Numbered from the stretch's first letter, positions 25,831 through 33,944 are shown. The stretch: DNA of 64,000 nt from Litoribrevibacter euphylliae (GCF_042646085.1 NZ_JBHRSZ010000006.1:1-64000); one strand, 5' to 3'. Translations and numbers: made by a program. The notes: generated by a model not told the origin, from the sequence alone.

Positions 25831-26430
25831 CTAGGCTGGTTCGGTTTCTTCCTGCTTCTTATTCCAATGTCGTTTAACAGTTGCCAGCGAGATTGATAAT
25901 TGCTTGGCGGTCTGACTCTGGGTCATTCCCTTACTCTTCTGTTCAAGCACCTTTAGTGTGGTATTGGTTGCTTCAGGCCGCCCCAGCTTCACACCTTTGG
26001 CCTTGGCGTTGCGAAGACCTGACTGTGTGCGCTCAATGATTCGCGCCTTCTCAAACTCTGCAAACGCCGCGAACATTTGAAGCATCAGCTTGCCTTCTGA
26101 GCTGGTTAAATCGCTGGTTGGTAGGTCAAGACTAACGACTTTTATACCACGCTCAGCTAAGCCCAGAATCGTGCTCTGAACGTCTATGGAGTCACGCCCA
26201 AGGCGATCAATCTTGGAGACGACCAAGGTGTCACCAGCTTCTAATTTGTTCTCAACTAAGTTCTTAAACGCTGGTCTCTTCATAGCAGCCATACCGCCAC
26301 TAATGACCTCAGATACTTGGCGCTGTTTTGGTACATCTGACCATTCGGGCACACTTAGAATATCTGCGAATTGATTATCTGTGGTTTGCTCACCTGTGCT
26401 AACTCGTGCGTATAGATACGTTCGATTCAT
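25831..26430 (-). CDS. Serine recombinase (resolvase/invertase type)
   Basis: A 199-residue small serine recombinase. The catalytic Ser is in YARVSTGEQ near the N-terminus. The family motifs VVSKIDRLGRDSID, SSEGKLMLQMFAAFAEFEKARI and KAKGVKLGRP follow, and the C-terminal helix-turn-helix is QSQTAKQLSISLATVKRHW. Such enzymes resolve cointegrates or invert DNA segments. Within the element it may resolve multimers, excise a nested segment or control orientation of cargo. Repeats in the region just upstream of its start could be its target. Confidence 0.94.
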   Translation of the reverse strand: MNRTYLYARVSTGEQTTDNQFADILSVPEWSDVPKQRQVSEVISGGMAAMKRPAFKNLVENKLEAGDTLVVSKIDRLGRDSIDVQSTILGLAERGIKVVSLDLPTSDLTSSEGKLMLQMFAAFAEFEKARIIERTQSGLRNAKAKGVKLGRPEATNTTLKVLEQKSKGMTQSQTAKQLSISLATVKRHWNKKQEETEPA

Positions 26431-26819
26431 TCCCTACGTCCTTCTTTGGGTGTCATCTAGTGGTATCATTAAATCAGTAGGTATCATAAAGTGTCAATAG
26501 CTATTTTTATGATGCTAAAACAGATGGTCTTGCGTGGTGTCATTTAACGTTCGTTTGTTGATACCAGTAGATTGACTCAAAAATAGGGTGAGAGACAGAG
26601 ACACGCAAAGAGAGCGAGAGTTCGAGGCGTTCAACCTAGAGTCAGACCATTGGAGTGACCTATTGATAGGCTCTAGATGTCTCTCGCAGTAGTAAGTCGT
26701 GGGACAAGAGGAGATAAAAAGGCCTTAACTTTCAGTATCTTATGGTTGATACCCCCGTGGGGGAAACTAGCCTTTAGTCTATTAGATAAAGAGCGCTCAG
26801 ATTTTTCTGGTGAAACTCG
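26431..26819. promoter_or_regulatory. Gap with candidate recombination site or operator
   Basis: No gene is seen in this 389-base stretch. Near the recombinase start it has two copies of GGTATCAT (26462-26469 and 26480-26487), the second overlapping an inverted pair ATCATAAA/TTTATGAT (26483-26490 and 26506-26513). Near its other end lies CCCCC-GT-GGGGG (26752-26763). The first group is well placed for a res site or autoregulatory operator. Confidence 0.4.
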
Positions 26820-27689
26820 TTATTTGTTTTCTGGGGTGTGAGTGTTTAGGTTGGAGGTGGGGGGTGGGTGTTTTAATTGGCTTACTTGTAGGTCTTCTTT
26901 AGAGACAGAGGACTTTGTTTGGGGAGGTGCTATAAACAGCTTGTAGGCTAAAAGGGTTACAGAAATTACTGAAACAAAGGCCCCGAAAAGTGATATTTTA
27001 AAGTTTCTATTTAACCTTTGTTCTGATTTTTCTGCACGTTCTTCGGCTTTTTCTGCACGTTCTTCAGCTTTATTTAGTCGATCTTTATTAGTCAAAGATT
27101 CTTCTAGGGCGAGAGTTAAATCATCTTCATACTGGGAGATATAGTTATAAATATCTTGAATTTCTTTCAGGTTTTCTTGGCAGTATTTGTAGTAGTCATC
27201 TCTATCATCTTTAGGTGTAGAGCTAATAGCTTTCTTGACGTCTTCTACTTGTTGCATCTTGCCAGCGTAATCACTGATAGTTGAGCTGATCGAAATTTTT
27301 CCTCTAAAACTCTCCTGAAAGCTTTGAATATTTTCAAGCGCGGAAATAATTCCTAGTTCGACAGCATCATAGCTTGCGCGTTTGCAGTGTTTGATTGCTT
27401 TTTTTAGCTCTTCTGCTTGAGTGGCTTCATCGTTAGTTTTAAGTGCTTTTGTAATATGATAGCCAAAGTAACGCAATTCATTAATAGAGGGGATAACAAC
27501 TTCAGAAGTGTTTAGCTCAGCATGTTTGATGTGCTCTTCGGCGTCTACAAATGACTCTAAAGCTTGTTCAAGTAGCTCTAAATTAACTTGGTTAACTAAA
27601 TTTTGAGGTGGTAATGAGAGTTGAGAAAGTTCTGTTACAGGATGAAGTGACCCATCTGCATCGGAGGTGCATGTTACCTTTTCGGTCAT
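26820..27689 (-). CDS. Coiled-coil membrane protein of unknown function
   Basis: An unrecognised protein of 289 residues. It is helical through most of its length, with a charged repeat KAEERAEKAEERAEKSEQR just before a single membrane helix (about residues 232-255, KISLFGAFVSVISVTLLAYK). A short Pro- and Ser-rich tail of about 35 residues follows. The long N-terminal part has no signal peptide and should stay in the cytoplasm. An ATG at 27689 is used; a TTG at 27695 is closer to the AGGA site. It lies beside the small basic protein gene on the same strand. Confidence 0.7.
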   Translation of the reverse strand: MTEKVTCTSDADGSLHPVTELSQLSLPPQNLVNQVNLELLEQALESFVDAEEHIKHAELNTSEVVIPSINELRYFGYHITKALKTNDEATQAEELKKAIKHCKRASYDAVELGIISALENIQSFQESFRGKISISSTISDYAGKMQQVEDVKKAISSTPKDDRDDYYKYCQENLKEIQDIYNYISQYEDDLTLALEESLTNKDRLNKAEERAEKAEERAEKSEQRLNRNFKISLFGAFVSVISVTLLAYKLFIAPPQTKSSVSKEDLQVSQLKHPPPTSNLNTHTPENK

Positions 27690-27722
27690 TAACAACAGAT
27701 TCCTTTCTGAGATAGCTAAATT

Positions 27723-27887
27723 TTAAGTAAAGCTGTGAGCAAGAACGCTCTTTTTTCGCTCTTGTAGTTGTTGCTCTGTAACGTAAGCTCCACGTTGCAG
27801 GTTTACATTGCCACGAGAAAAGCGAGCCACAAGTAAACGAGCTTTAGATATCCGTTCTGACCGTTTTGATGCTTTAAGTTGACTCAT
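27723..27887 (-). CDS. Small basic protein of unknown function
   Basis: A 54-residue basic protein (MSQLKASKRSERISKARLL...). The internal ATG at 27887 is chosen because GGAAGAG lies at good spacing before it; an upstream ATG at 27956 would give 77 residues but lacks a ribosome-binding site. The family is not recognised. Its size, charge and place between integrase and coiled-coil genes would suit a DNA-binding regulator or excisionase, but no helix-turn-helix is clear. Confidence 0.5.
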   Translation of the reverse strand: MSQLKASKRSERISKARLLVARFSRGNVNLQRGAYVTEQQLQERKKSVLAHSFT

Positions 27888-27956
27888 GATCTTATCTCTT
27901 CCTACAAGAGGGTGGATTAGTTTTACTAACTGTTTATGTGTACAGCTCTGTTCCAT

Positions 27957-28280
27957 GAAGCTTTACTAAGGGTTAGTTGATACTATTTATCTCATTACTT
28001 TAGCTCTGTTAGCAAGCAATAAAGTTCTCAACTTATAAAAATTTAACTACTTTATGCCTAATAATTTTGTAATTTTAGGCGAAAAATAAAAAAGTGCGCA
28101 GATTATACCGGTTTTGTACAAATTATCAACAGCACTGCTAGTTATGCATGTGTTGATTGTTATTTTGTTTTTCTTTCCTTGCATAGGAATTATTTTTGTA
28201 ATGGTTATGCAGTGTCTGGATTTGGTGGTTAATTCAATTGGCTTTTGTGAAGGGGCTTTTTGATTTGTGCTGTTCTAGTT
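27957..28280. other. AT-rich gap downstream of the integrase gene
   Basis: These 324 bases have no gene. They are strongly AT-rich and contain the likely promoter of the two small genes to the left. No terminator is obvious for the integrase transcript. Confidence 0.35.
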
Positions 28281-29633
28281 TTAGCCGAATGCTAGATCTT
28301 TTAGTTCATTTGTAAAACTTACTTGATCAAGTTGCACCTTCAGTTCCATCGCAGGGTATTCGGTCATGTAAACACGCTGGGTGATTGTCTCCGGCGTGTG
28401 GCCAAGGATAGCTTGAATGTGCTCAAGAGGGACTTTGGCTTCTTTCAGTTCATCAGCCATTGTATGTCTGAATGAGTGGTAAGATTTATTCTGGTCGAAA
28501 CCAAGCGCCTGTTTCAGACGTGTGAAGCGTTTGTTGTAAGCTGCTCCGTATTCTCCCCGTTCTTTGGCTGCTACGGTTTCACTTAAATCTTTGAATAGAT
28601 GTCCTGAAGCGGATGTACTGACAAACCTTAAGAAACCTAGTTGAATCAGTTCGTTATGAATCGGAATGTATCTGGCTGATTCTTCGTTCTTGAGTTTCAT
28701 TCCGTCTTCTTTCAGGGAAATAACGTCTACGCCATCGACCTTGATGATGTGCTCTTTCTTCAATTGGGCTAATTCGTTAAGTCGTGCGCCAGTGTAAAGC
28801 CCCAAGATCGGTAGCCAATAATCTGTAGGTCTGTCTTTCAGGTGGTTGTGTTCTGTAAATACAGGTTGGCTAAAGATGTTCTGAATATCGTTTCGTGTAA
28901 ATGGTGCTCTCTTGTTGTTTTTAATCTTGGGTGGCGCTAAGGCAGGTAAGGGATTCTTGCTTAGGTAATCGTGATTGACGCACCAGTGCATAAAGCTGGA
29001 GATTCGCTGGTAGTGTTGGTTGATGGATTGTTGTGATAGTAAGGGTAGTCCTCTGCGTCTCAGTTCCTTCAGTGATTTATTCTTGTTGTTATGAAGGTTT
29101 CTGGAGGCGGGGTATTCGGAAAGACCTGCTTTGAATAGGCGTACAGTCTCTTTGTTTAAATCTTCAATATGAATGTCACTGACCAGTTCAATGAAGGTGT
29201 TAATTGAGTTTCGGTAGTAGTCGTGGGTCTTGCTGTTAAGTTGTTTCTTCTCTCTGCGTCTTTCTTCTTCAAAGAGGTCTCTCAGTTCAGATAGTTTCTT
29301 GCTGGTCTTTGGTGCGTCTAATGGTTCTGCTTCGGGGGTAATTGTTGGGGTTGTCCCCTGAATGACAATTGAGTTCTCAGGTTTGGCAGGGCTGTTTGTC
29401 TGACTGGTGGTGGGCTTGGTGTTCAACCATTCTTTGACAGCTATGCGTATCTGGTCGAAAGGTGTTCTGTTAGACAGTAGTTGATCGACAAGCTGGTTGA
29501 TATGCGTGACTAGGTGTAAAGCAGTAGCTTCTTCTTTGGTTCCAAGCGAAACGCGAAGAATGGATGAATTGATTTTACGGTTGTAACTAAAGGTTCTGTT
29601 TCTAAGAAGTGTATAGGGTACTTGGATACACAT
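28281..29633 (-). CDS. Tyrosine-type site-specific integrase
   Basis: A 450-residue phage-type integrase. An N-terminal arm-binding-like domain (FSYNRKINSSILRVSLGTKE) is followed by a Gln/Thr-rich linker, a SAM-like core-binding domain (about 140-250) and the catalytic domain. The catalytic residues are Arg in LYTGARLNELAQL, His386 and Arg389 (YHSFRHT), His412 (ILGHTPE) and Tyr422 (QRVYMTEYP). AGGTGAG precedes the ATG at 5 bases. It ends closest to the right att repeat and probably catalyses integration into tRNA-His. Readthrough from the tRNA promoter would also transcribe it, since both run leftward. Confidence 0.95.
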   Translation of the reverse strand: MCIQVPYTLLRNRTFSYNRKINSSILRVSLGTKEEATALHLVTHINQLVDQLLSNRTPFDQIRIAVKEWLNTKPTTSQTNSPAKPENSIVIQGTTPTITPEAEPLDAPKTSKKLSELRDLFEEERRREKKQLNSKTHDYYRNSINTFIELVSDIHIEDLNKETVRLFKAGLSEYPASRNLHNNKNKSLKELRRRGLPLLSQQSINQHYQRISSFMHWCVNHDYLSKNPLPALAPPKIKNNKRAPFTRNDIQNIFSQPVFTEHNHLKDRPTDYWLPILGLYTGARLNELAQLKKEHIIKVDGVDVISLKEDGMKLKNEESARYIPIHNELIQLGFLRFVSTSASGHLFKDLSETVAAKERGEYGAAYNKRFTRLKQALGFDQNKSYHSFRHTMADELKEAKVPLEHIQAILGHTPETITQRVYMTEYPAMELKVQLDQVSFTNELKDLAFG

Positions 29634-29653
29634 TTAGCTCACCTGAAATGTCA

Positions 29654-29689
29654 TGGTGTGACGTTTGGTGTAACAAATGGTGTAACAAA
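29654..29689 (+). repeat. 12-bp motif array, right end of the element
   Basis: Three exact-spaced tandem units of 12 bases: TGGTGTGACGTT at 29654, TGGTGTAACAAA at 29666 and again at 29678. They lie between the integrase start and the right att repeat. With the left array they form likely arm-type integrase sites. Confidence 0.75.
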
Positions 29690-29752
29690 AAGAGAGAAGT
29701 AAGGATGCTTAACTCGGAAGAAACTTTAGAAAAGTCATAGAGTTAAGAAAGA

Positions 29753-29830
29753 AAATGGGGTGGACGATGGGATTTGAACCCACGACGACCGGAATCACAA
29801 TCCGGGGCTCTACCAACTGAGCTACGCCCA
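29753..29830 (-). repeat. 78-bp direct repeat, right attachment repeat
   Basis: This sequence is identical to 20114-20191. It covers the tRNA-His gene from position 2 to the CCA end plus three flanking bases. It marks the right junction, where the intact tRNA is kept. Confidence 0.9.
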
Positions 29831-29832
29831 CC
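29756..29832 (-). tRNA. tRNA-His (GTG)
   Basis: The cloverleaf is complete: acceptor stem starting GTGGGCG, preceded by the G-1 that pairs C73, anticodon GTG in the loop, T-arm GTGGGTTCAAATCCCA and encoded CCA. It is the integration target of the element on its 3' side. Confidence 0.97.
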
Positions 29833-29858
29833 ACATCATCACTTTAAGAAAAAAGTGA

Positions 29859-29934
29859 TGGCTCCTCGAGCTGGACTCGAACCAGCGACCAATAGATTAA
29901 CAGTCTACTGCTCTACCAACTGAGCTATCGAGGA
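29859..29934 (-). tRNA. tRNA-Asn (GTT)
   Basis: A 76-base cloverleaf with acceptor stem TCCTCGA, D-arm AGCTCAGTTGGTAGAGC, anticodon GTT and encoded CCA. It lies 26 bases from tRNA-His and 4 from tRNA-Ser. Confidence 0.97.
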
Positions 29935-29938
29935 ACAA

Positions 29939-30029
29939 TGGCGGAGGAGGAGAGATTCGAACTCTCGGTCGGCTATTAACCGACGCCGGTTTTCAAGACC
30001 GGTGCATTCGACCACTCTGCCACCCCTCC
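29939..30029 (-). tRNA. tRNA-Ser (TGA)
   Basis: A 91-base class II tRNA with acceptor stem GGAGGGG, anticodon TGA, a long variable arm (CGTCGGTTAATAGCCGACC) and encoded CCA. It is the first tRNA of the leftward cluster. Confidence 0.97.
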
Positions 30030-30042
30030 GCTGAGGTCGCCT

Positions 30043-30070
30043 ATAATATCTAGTCAGGAAAATCTGTCAA
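30043..30070 (-). promoter_or_regulatory. Strong promoter of the tRNA-Ser/Asn/His cluster
   Basis: On the minus strand TTGACA (30065-30070), a 16-base spacer and TATTAT (30043-30048) are near-consensus. The GC-rich sequence after the -10 box is as expected for a stringently controlled stable-RNA promoter. Confidence 0.8.
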
Positions 30071-30248
30071 TAATTTTTTTGAAAAAAATTAAATAATTTA
30101 TAGGGTTGTATATTCTTTGAACTGAATGCGTTTGTTTGTGTGAATTATCATGAGATTAGCGGGCAGAAACTTGGGTAGATGCTACTCTTGAAGGTATGGT
30201 TTATGTTCCTGCGCAGTTGTTGTTTGTGCAGATTTTTTGGAGGTAATA

Positions 30249-30575
30249 ATGTCAAAGCTCACAATCGCTCAAGCGACAAATTTATTTGATGAATTTGTTG
30301 TAGTTCTTGAGGATGTTTACTGGGAAGCAAATGAAATTGTGGTGAAGGATGAGGTCTTTGCTTTAATTCGACTGTTAGGGGCGGAGTTGACCGAGCTACA
30401 AAAAGTCAGTTTGCAGGATGATCATTATGATTATGAGGTGATTAGCTCAAAGCCTTCTGTTTTGCGTGACAGTGTTAAAGGTGTGCAAGAGCGTGTGTTG
30501 CCTAAAATTCTCCGTCTCCAAACCGCGCAGCGTTTGATTCCTTATCTTGATCAGGCATTAGAAGCCTTTGCCTAG
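30249..30575 (+). CDS. Hypothetical protein
   Basis: A 108-residue acidic, helical protein that I do not recognise. It has no signal peptide or membrane helix. The ATG at 30249 is chosen since GGAGGT lies at ideal spacing; this excellent site supports a real gene. It is followed by folX on the same strand 96 bases later. No functional motif is visible. Confidence 0.7.
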   Translation: MSKLTIAQATNLFDEFVVVLEDVYWEANEIVVKDEVFALIRLLGAELTELQKVSLQDDHYDYEVISSKPSVLRDSVKGVQERVLPKILRLQTAQRLIPYLDQALEAFA

Positions 30576-30671
30576 TTAATTTCTTATTTGTAATTTCTCT
30601 TTTGTATTTGGCTTGATTTCTAGAGACTGGCTGTGATGATATTGATGCTCTGAATGAAAATGGGTGTATCA

Positions 30672-31046
30672 ATGTCGGTCAGTCAACTCGCTAAAATACG
30701 TATCAAAAATCTTCGTTTGAGAACCTTTATTGGTATTAAGGATGAAGAAATTAAAAATAAACAGGATGTAGTGGTGAATGTCGAAATTCACTATTTAGCT
30801 AAACGTGCAATGCATTCCACTGAAATTGAGGATGCATTGAATTACCGTCCTATTACCAAAGCCATTATTAAGCATGTAGAAGAGAACCGGTTTGAGTTGC
30901 TTGAGCGATTAACGGCAGAGTTACTTGATCTTGTCAGTGCTGATGTACGTGTCACTTATGCGGAAGTCGAAGTGGATAAACCGCATGCGTTGAGATTTTC
31001 TGATTCTGTGTCCATTGCTTTGTGTTATAGCAAAGATCAGGAATGA
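30672..31046 (+). CDS. folX: Dihydroneopterin triphosphate 2'-epimerase
   Basis: A 124-residue tunnelling-fold protein. Its N-terminal segment IRIKNLRLRTFIGI and the parts DALNYRPITKAI and EVDKPHALRFSDSVSIAL match E. coli FolX closely, better than FolB. FolX epimerises dihydroneopterin triphosphate to the monapterin form. The ATG at 30672 gives the family N-terminus; upstream ATGs at 30654 and 30660 are possible. Confidence 0.88.
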   Translation: MSVSQLAKIRIKNLRLRTFIGIKDEEIKNKQDVVVNVEIHYLAKRAMHSTEIEDALNYRPITKAIIKHVEENRFELLERLTAELLDLVSADVRVTYAEVEVDKPHALRFSDSVSIALCYSKDQE

Positions 31047-31062
31047 TCTTTTCTGCCAGTCT

Positions 31063-32226
31063 CTAGCCTCTTTCGTATAGAGAGGCTTTGCTCTTGAAAT
31101 AAAGCAGCAGTGTCATCGTAGAAATAATGCATCCAGTGATAAGCACATAAAGGGTATTGTTCCATCCCCATTGAATAATCCACAGCCCAGGTAAGATTGA
31201 TCCCAGTGCGCCGCCAGTATAGTAGAAGGTTAGGTAGGTGCCATTGGCTAGGGCGGAGTATTTATTCTCGTTATGGTTGACTTCGGTACTGCAGATGGAG
31301 TGATTTGCGAAGATCGCGCCTGAAACCAGAGTGAAGCCAAGGCAGTACATAGCTAGGTGGTCAAAGCTAAAACTCCATAGTCCGAGCGCTGTCAGTACTA
31401 GCCAGAATATCCCGCCTTTCACTTGAAGGTCTTTGATCTTTCGTCTCATCTTGATGGTGGCGAGAGCGGTTCCGATCGCCACTATATAGAAACTGTACAC
31501 TAGGAGAATGGGCCAATAGCTATCGGTATCAAAGGCTTCCATAATTCTGAATGGAATAAAGTTCAGGATGGCCACCATGGTAAAGAACTGAATCATGATA
31601 AAAGGATAGAGATAGCGATTGCTTGGGTGCTTGATGCAGCTAAACAGTTCTTTTAAGTGGATCGGGTTTTGATGTGGCGGCTTGTGATCTGGTAGCCCTT
31701 TCATCATAGGGAGTAAGAGTAAGCTGAAGCCGGCCAGCAAATAAAACGTCAGCCGCCAATCGAGATACTCTGTCAATAGCATGCTGAGCGTTCTACCGCC
31801 GAGTCCTCCGACAATCGTTAGGGCGATATAGATGGATAGTGTAGTTTGAAGCTTTTCACTAGGCGTAGTGCGTGTCAGTAGCGTCATGATGGATGTGAGC
31901 ATTACCGGCAGGGTCATGCCTTCGATGGCTCGAATGATAATGGCTTGTTCAATGGCGGTGATATTGGCAAATGCGAGGTGGCATACTGCCATCACGCCAC
32001 AGGAAAGGATGAGGCCTGTTTTGGCGGAAATTTTTTCAAGCAGATAGCCATAACTTAAAGGGGCTATGGCGAGCGGTAACATGACGGCTGTTGTTAGGAG
32101 TGCGGCCTGGTTAGCGCTGCTGTTAAATTCTTCTGCCAGTGCAGGGAGGATAGGCTGAGGTGCATAGAGAATGCTGTAGGCCAGTAAGGTTAAGAGATAA
32201 AGCAGGCGATGTTCGGTTTGCATCAT
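31063..32226 (-). CDS. Major facilitator superfamily transporter
   Basis: A 387-residue inner-membrane protein with about 12 membrane helices. It starts YLLTLLAYSILYAPQPILPALAEEF, typical of YnfM-like drug/solute efflux carriers, with a loop SAKTGLI in the place of the usual motif A. The substrate is unknown. It ends 16 bases from folX (convergent) and starts 32 bases downstream of ispB on the same strand. Confidence 0.85.
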   Translation of the reverse strand: MMQTEHRLLYLLTLLAYSILYAPQPILPALAEEFNSSANQAALLTTAVMLPLAIAPLSYGYLLEKISAKTGLILSCGVMAVCHLAFANITAIEQAIIIRAIEGMTLPVMLTSIMTLLTRTTPSEKLQTTLSIYIALTIVGGLGGRTLSMLLTEYLDWRLTFYLLAGFSLLLLPMMKGLPDHKPPHQNPIHLKELFSCIKHPSNRYLYPFIMIQFFTMVAILNFIPFRIMEAFDTDSYWPILLVYSFYIVAIGTALATIKMRRKIKDLQVKGGIFWLVLTALGLWSFSFDHLAMYCLGFTLVSGAIFANHSICSTEVNHNENKYSALANGTYLTFYYTGGALGSILPGLWIIQWGWNNTLYVLITGCIISTMTLLLYFKSKASLYERG

Positions 32227-32258
32227 ACGTACTCTATCTCTTATTTGTGCGTTGAGGG

Positions 32259-33227
32259 CTAACTCTTGCGATTCACTGCAAGAGCAAGTACGGCCTCCAT
32301 GGCTTTGGTGTGATCATTCTGTGGTAGTAAGGCTAACGCTGCATAGGCTTTATCTGCCAGCTCATTGGCTTTTTGCTTGCAGTAGGCAAGAGCACCTGAC
32401 TCATGAACGATTTGCTGGATTTGGGTAATGTCTTCTAATCCACCTTTACGAATGGCTTGTTTGATCAACTGTGTTTCTGTTTCAGTGCCTGCTTTCATGG
32501 CTTGAATCAGAGGTAGTGTTGGTTTGCCTTCCGCTAAGTCATCACCGACGTTTTTACCCATAGTGTCGGCATCGCCTTCGTAATCTAGAATGTCATCCAT
32601 AATTTGGAAGCCTAATCCTAAATTTAGACCATAATCGGCAGAGGCTTTAATCAGAGTCTTGTCGTCTGTGGAGAGTAGGGCGCCACACTCGGTACTGGCT
32701 TCAAACAGCTTAGCGGTTTTTCCATAAATGACGTTCATGTATTGTTCTTCCGTCACGTTAGGGTTCTTAACATTCATTAACTGAAGAACTTCCCCTTCTG
32801 CAATCACGCAGGTTGCGTTGGAAAGGATTGCCATGACATCGAGATTTTTGGTTTCTACTAAAATCTGGAAGGCGCGGGAATATAAGAAATCGCCTACTAA
32901 TACACTTGGCTCATTGCCCCACTTCGCGTTAGCGGTTGTTTTGCCTCGGCGCATGTCAGACGCATCAACGACATCGTCATGAAGTAGTGTTGCTGTGTGC
33001 AAAAATTCAATCACGGTGGCCAGTTTAATGTGATTGTCGCCTTGGTAGTTCAGAGCATTTGCAGAGAGCAGTGCTAATAGCGGACGCATGCGTTTCCCGC
33101 CGGATTCAATGATGTGATGACCAATTTTAACAACGAGCGGAACATCAGAATGGAGCTGGTTAAGAATGAATTGGTTAACCGCTTCAAAATCGGCTTGTAC
33201 TGAAGAGTATATGTTGGTCTTTTCCAT
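32259..33227 (-). CDS. ispB: Octaprenyl diphosphate synthase
   Basis: A 322-residue trans-isoprenyl diphosphate synthase making the quinone side chain. Both Asp-rich motifs are present: LLHDDVVDASDMRRG and FQIMDDILDYEGD. GGKRMRPLL near residue 45 is the isopentenyl diphosphate binding region. It is divergent from rplU-rpmA-obgE, the conserved gammaproteobacterial arrangement. Confidence 0.95.
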   Translation of the reverse strand: MEKTNIYSSVQADFEAVNQFILNQLHSDVPLVVKIGHHIIESGGKRMRPLLALLSANALNYQGDNHIKLATVIEFLHTATLLHDDVVDASDMRRGKTTANAKWGNEPSVLVGDFLYSRAFQILVETKNLDVMAILSNATCVIAEGEVLQLMNVKNPNVTEEQYMNVIYGKTAKLFEASTECGALLSTDDKTLIKASADYGLNLGLGFQIMDDILDYEGDADTMGKNVGDDLAEGKPTLPLIQAMKAGTETETQLIKQAIRKGGLEDITQIQQIVHESGALAYCKQKANELADKAYAALALLPQNDHTKAMEAVLALAVNRKS

Positions 33228-33422
33228 TGAGCTTGGCTCTTGCGCAACCTGATTATTATTCGAACATTAAAAGCGGCCTAGTATAACGTCTTTTTTTAAG
33301 AAATGTCTCTAATCTACGGCTTTTCAACGGTTTAAGTCATGCATTTGGCAAAAAATGGAAGCATGAGGTTGTGCTGAATATGGGAAATGCTGAAATCCAG
33401 GGTGTTGGAGGGGGATTTGTGC

Positions 33423-33451
33423 TTGAATTAATAGGGCATTGCTCATAGAAT
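33423..33451 (+). promoter_or_regulatory. Promoter of rplU-rpmA-obgE
   Basis: TTGAAT (33423-33428), a 17-base spacer and TAGAAT (33446-33451) form a good sigma-70 promoter about 125 bases before rplU. Confidence 0.65.
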
Positions 33452-33576
33452 AAGCGCCCCTGCGAACTCGTCCGCAGGTTTAAGCTCCCTGTAATAGGGG
33501 TTTCAGAGTGAACTCCATAGAAACAGGTATGTAAGAAGCTTCAATATTCGACGAGATATTTTTGGAGTGTATTTCA
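33452..33576 (+). promoter_or_regulatory. Possible rplU leader RNA
   Basis: The predicted message starts with a hairpin at 33459-33478 (CCTGCG/CGCAGG) and has about 100 more untranslated bases. Ribosomal-protein leaders upstream of L21 are known in bacteria and often mediate autoregulation; a match to that family is not shown here. Confidence 0.4.
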
Positions 33577-33888
33577 ATGCATGCAGTTTTTGTAAGCGGT
33601 GGTAAGCAGCACCGTGTTCAAGTTGGTGAAAGCATCAAGCTAGAAAAGCTTGAAGTTGAAACTGGCGCAGCTATCGATTTCGATCGCGTATTGCTAGTTT
33701 CTGATGGCCAAGACGTTAAAATTGGTGAGCCAGAGCTTAAAGGCGCTAAAGTAACTGCGGAAGTGGTTGCACATGGTCGTCATAAGAAAGTAAGCATCAT
33801 CAAGTTCAAGCGTCGTAAGCATCACATGAAGCGTATGGGGCACCGTCAGTGGTACACTGAGGTGAAAATCACTGGTATTAACGCGTAA
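33577..33888 (+). CDS. rplU: Ribosomal protein L21
   Basis: A 103-residue large-subunit protein with MHAVFVSGGKQHRVQVGE at the start and KFKRRKHHMKRMGHRQWYT near the end. The ATG at 33577 gives the family N-terminus and has TTGGAG upstream, so a slightly longer reading is rejected. It is first in the rplU-rpmA-obgE series. Confidence 0.97.
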   Translation: MHAVFVSGGKQHRVQVGESIKLEKLEVETGAAIDFDRVLLVSDGQDVKIGEPELKGAKVTAEVVAHGRHKKVSIIKFKRRKHHMKRMGHRQWYTEVKITGINA

Positions 33889-33944
33889 TCGACCTGTTTT
33901 TCAGGTTAGTCGATTTCAAGTTAACTAATTAGGAGTAACGTCAC

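Larger units (their letters stand above)
20114..29752. mobile_element. Integrated element at tRNA-His (about 9.6 kb)
   Basis: The segment is bounded by a 78-bp perfect direct repeat that contains nearly the whole tRNA-His gene (20114-20191 and 29753-29830). A tyrosine recombinase gene ends 119 bases from the right repeat, and 12-bp motif arrays lie just inside both ends. The intact tRNA-His, with its neighbours tRNA-Asn and tRNA-Ser, is at the right; the left copy lacks the 5' bases and is a displaced copy. This is the classic layout of a tRNA-targeting integrative element. No conjugation, capsid or terminase genes are seen, so it is likely mobilised by others or by packaging as a satellite (inference). 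Confidence 0.9.

Noticed and set aside
29654..29689. 12-bp tandem repeats as a CRISPR array
   Set aside because: The units are far too short, have no spacers, and no cas genes are near.
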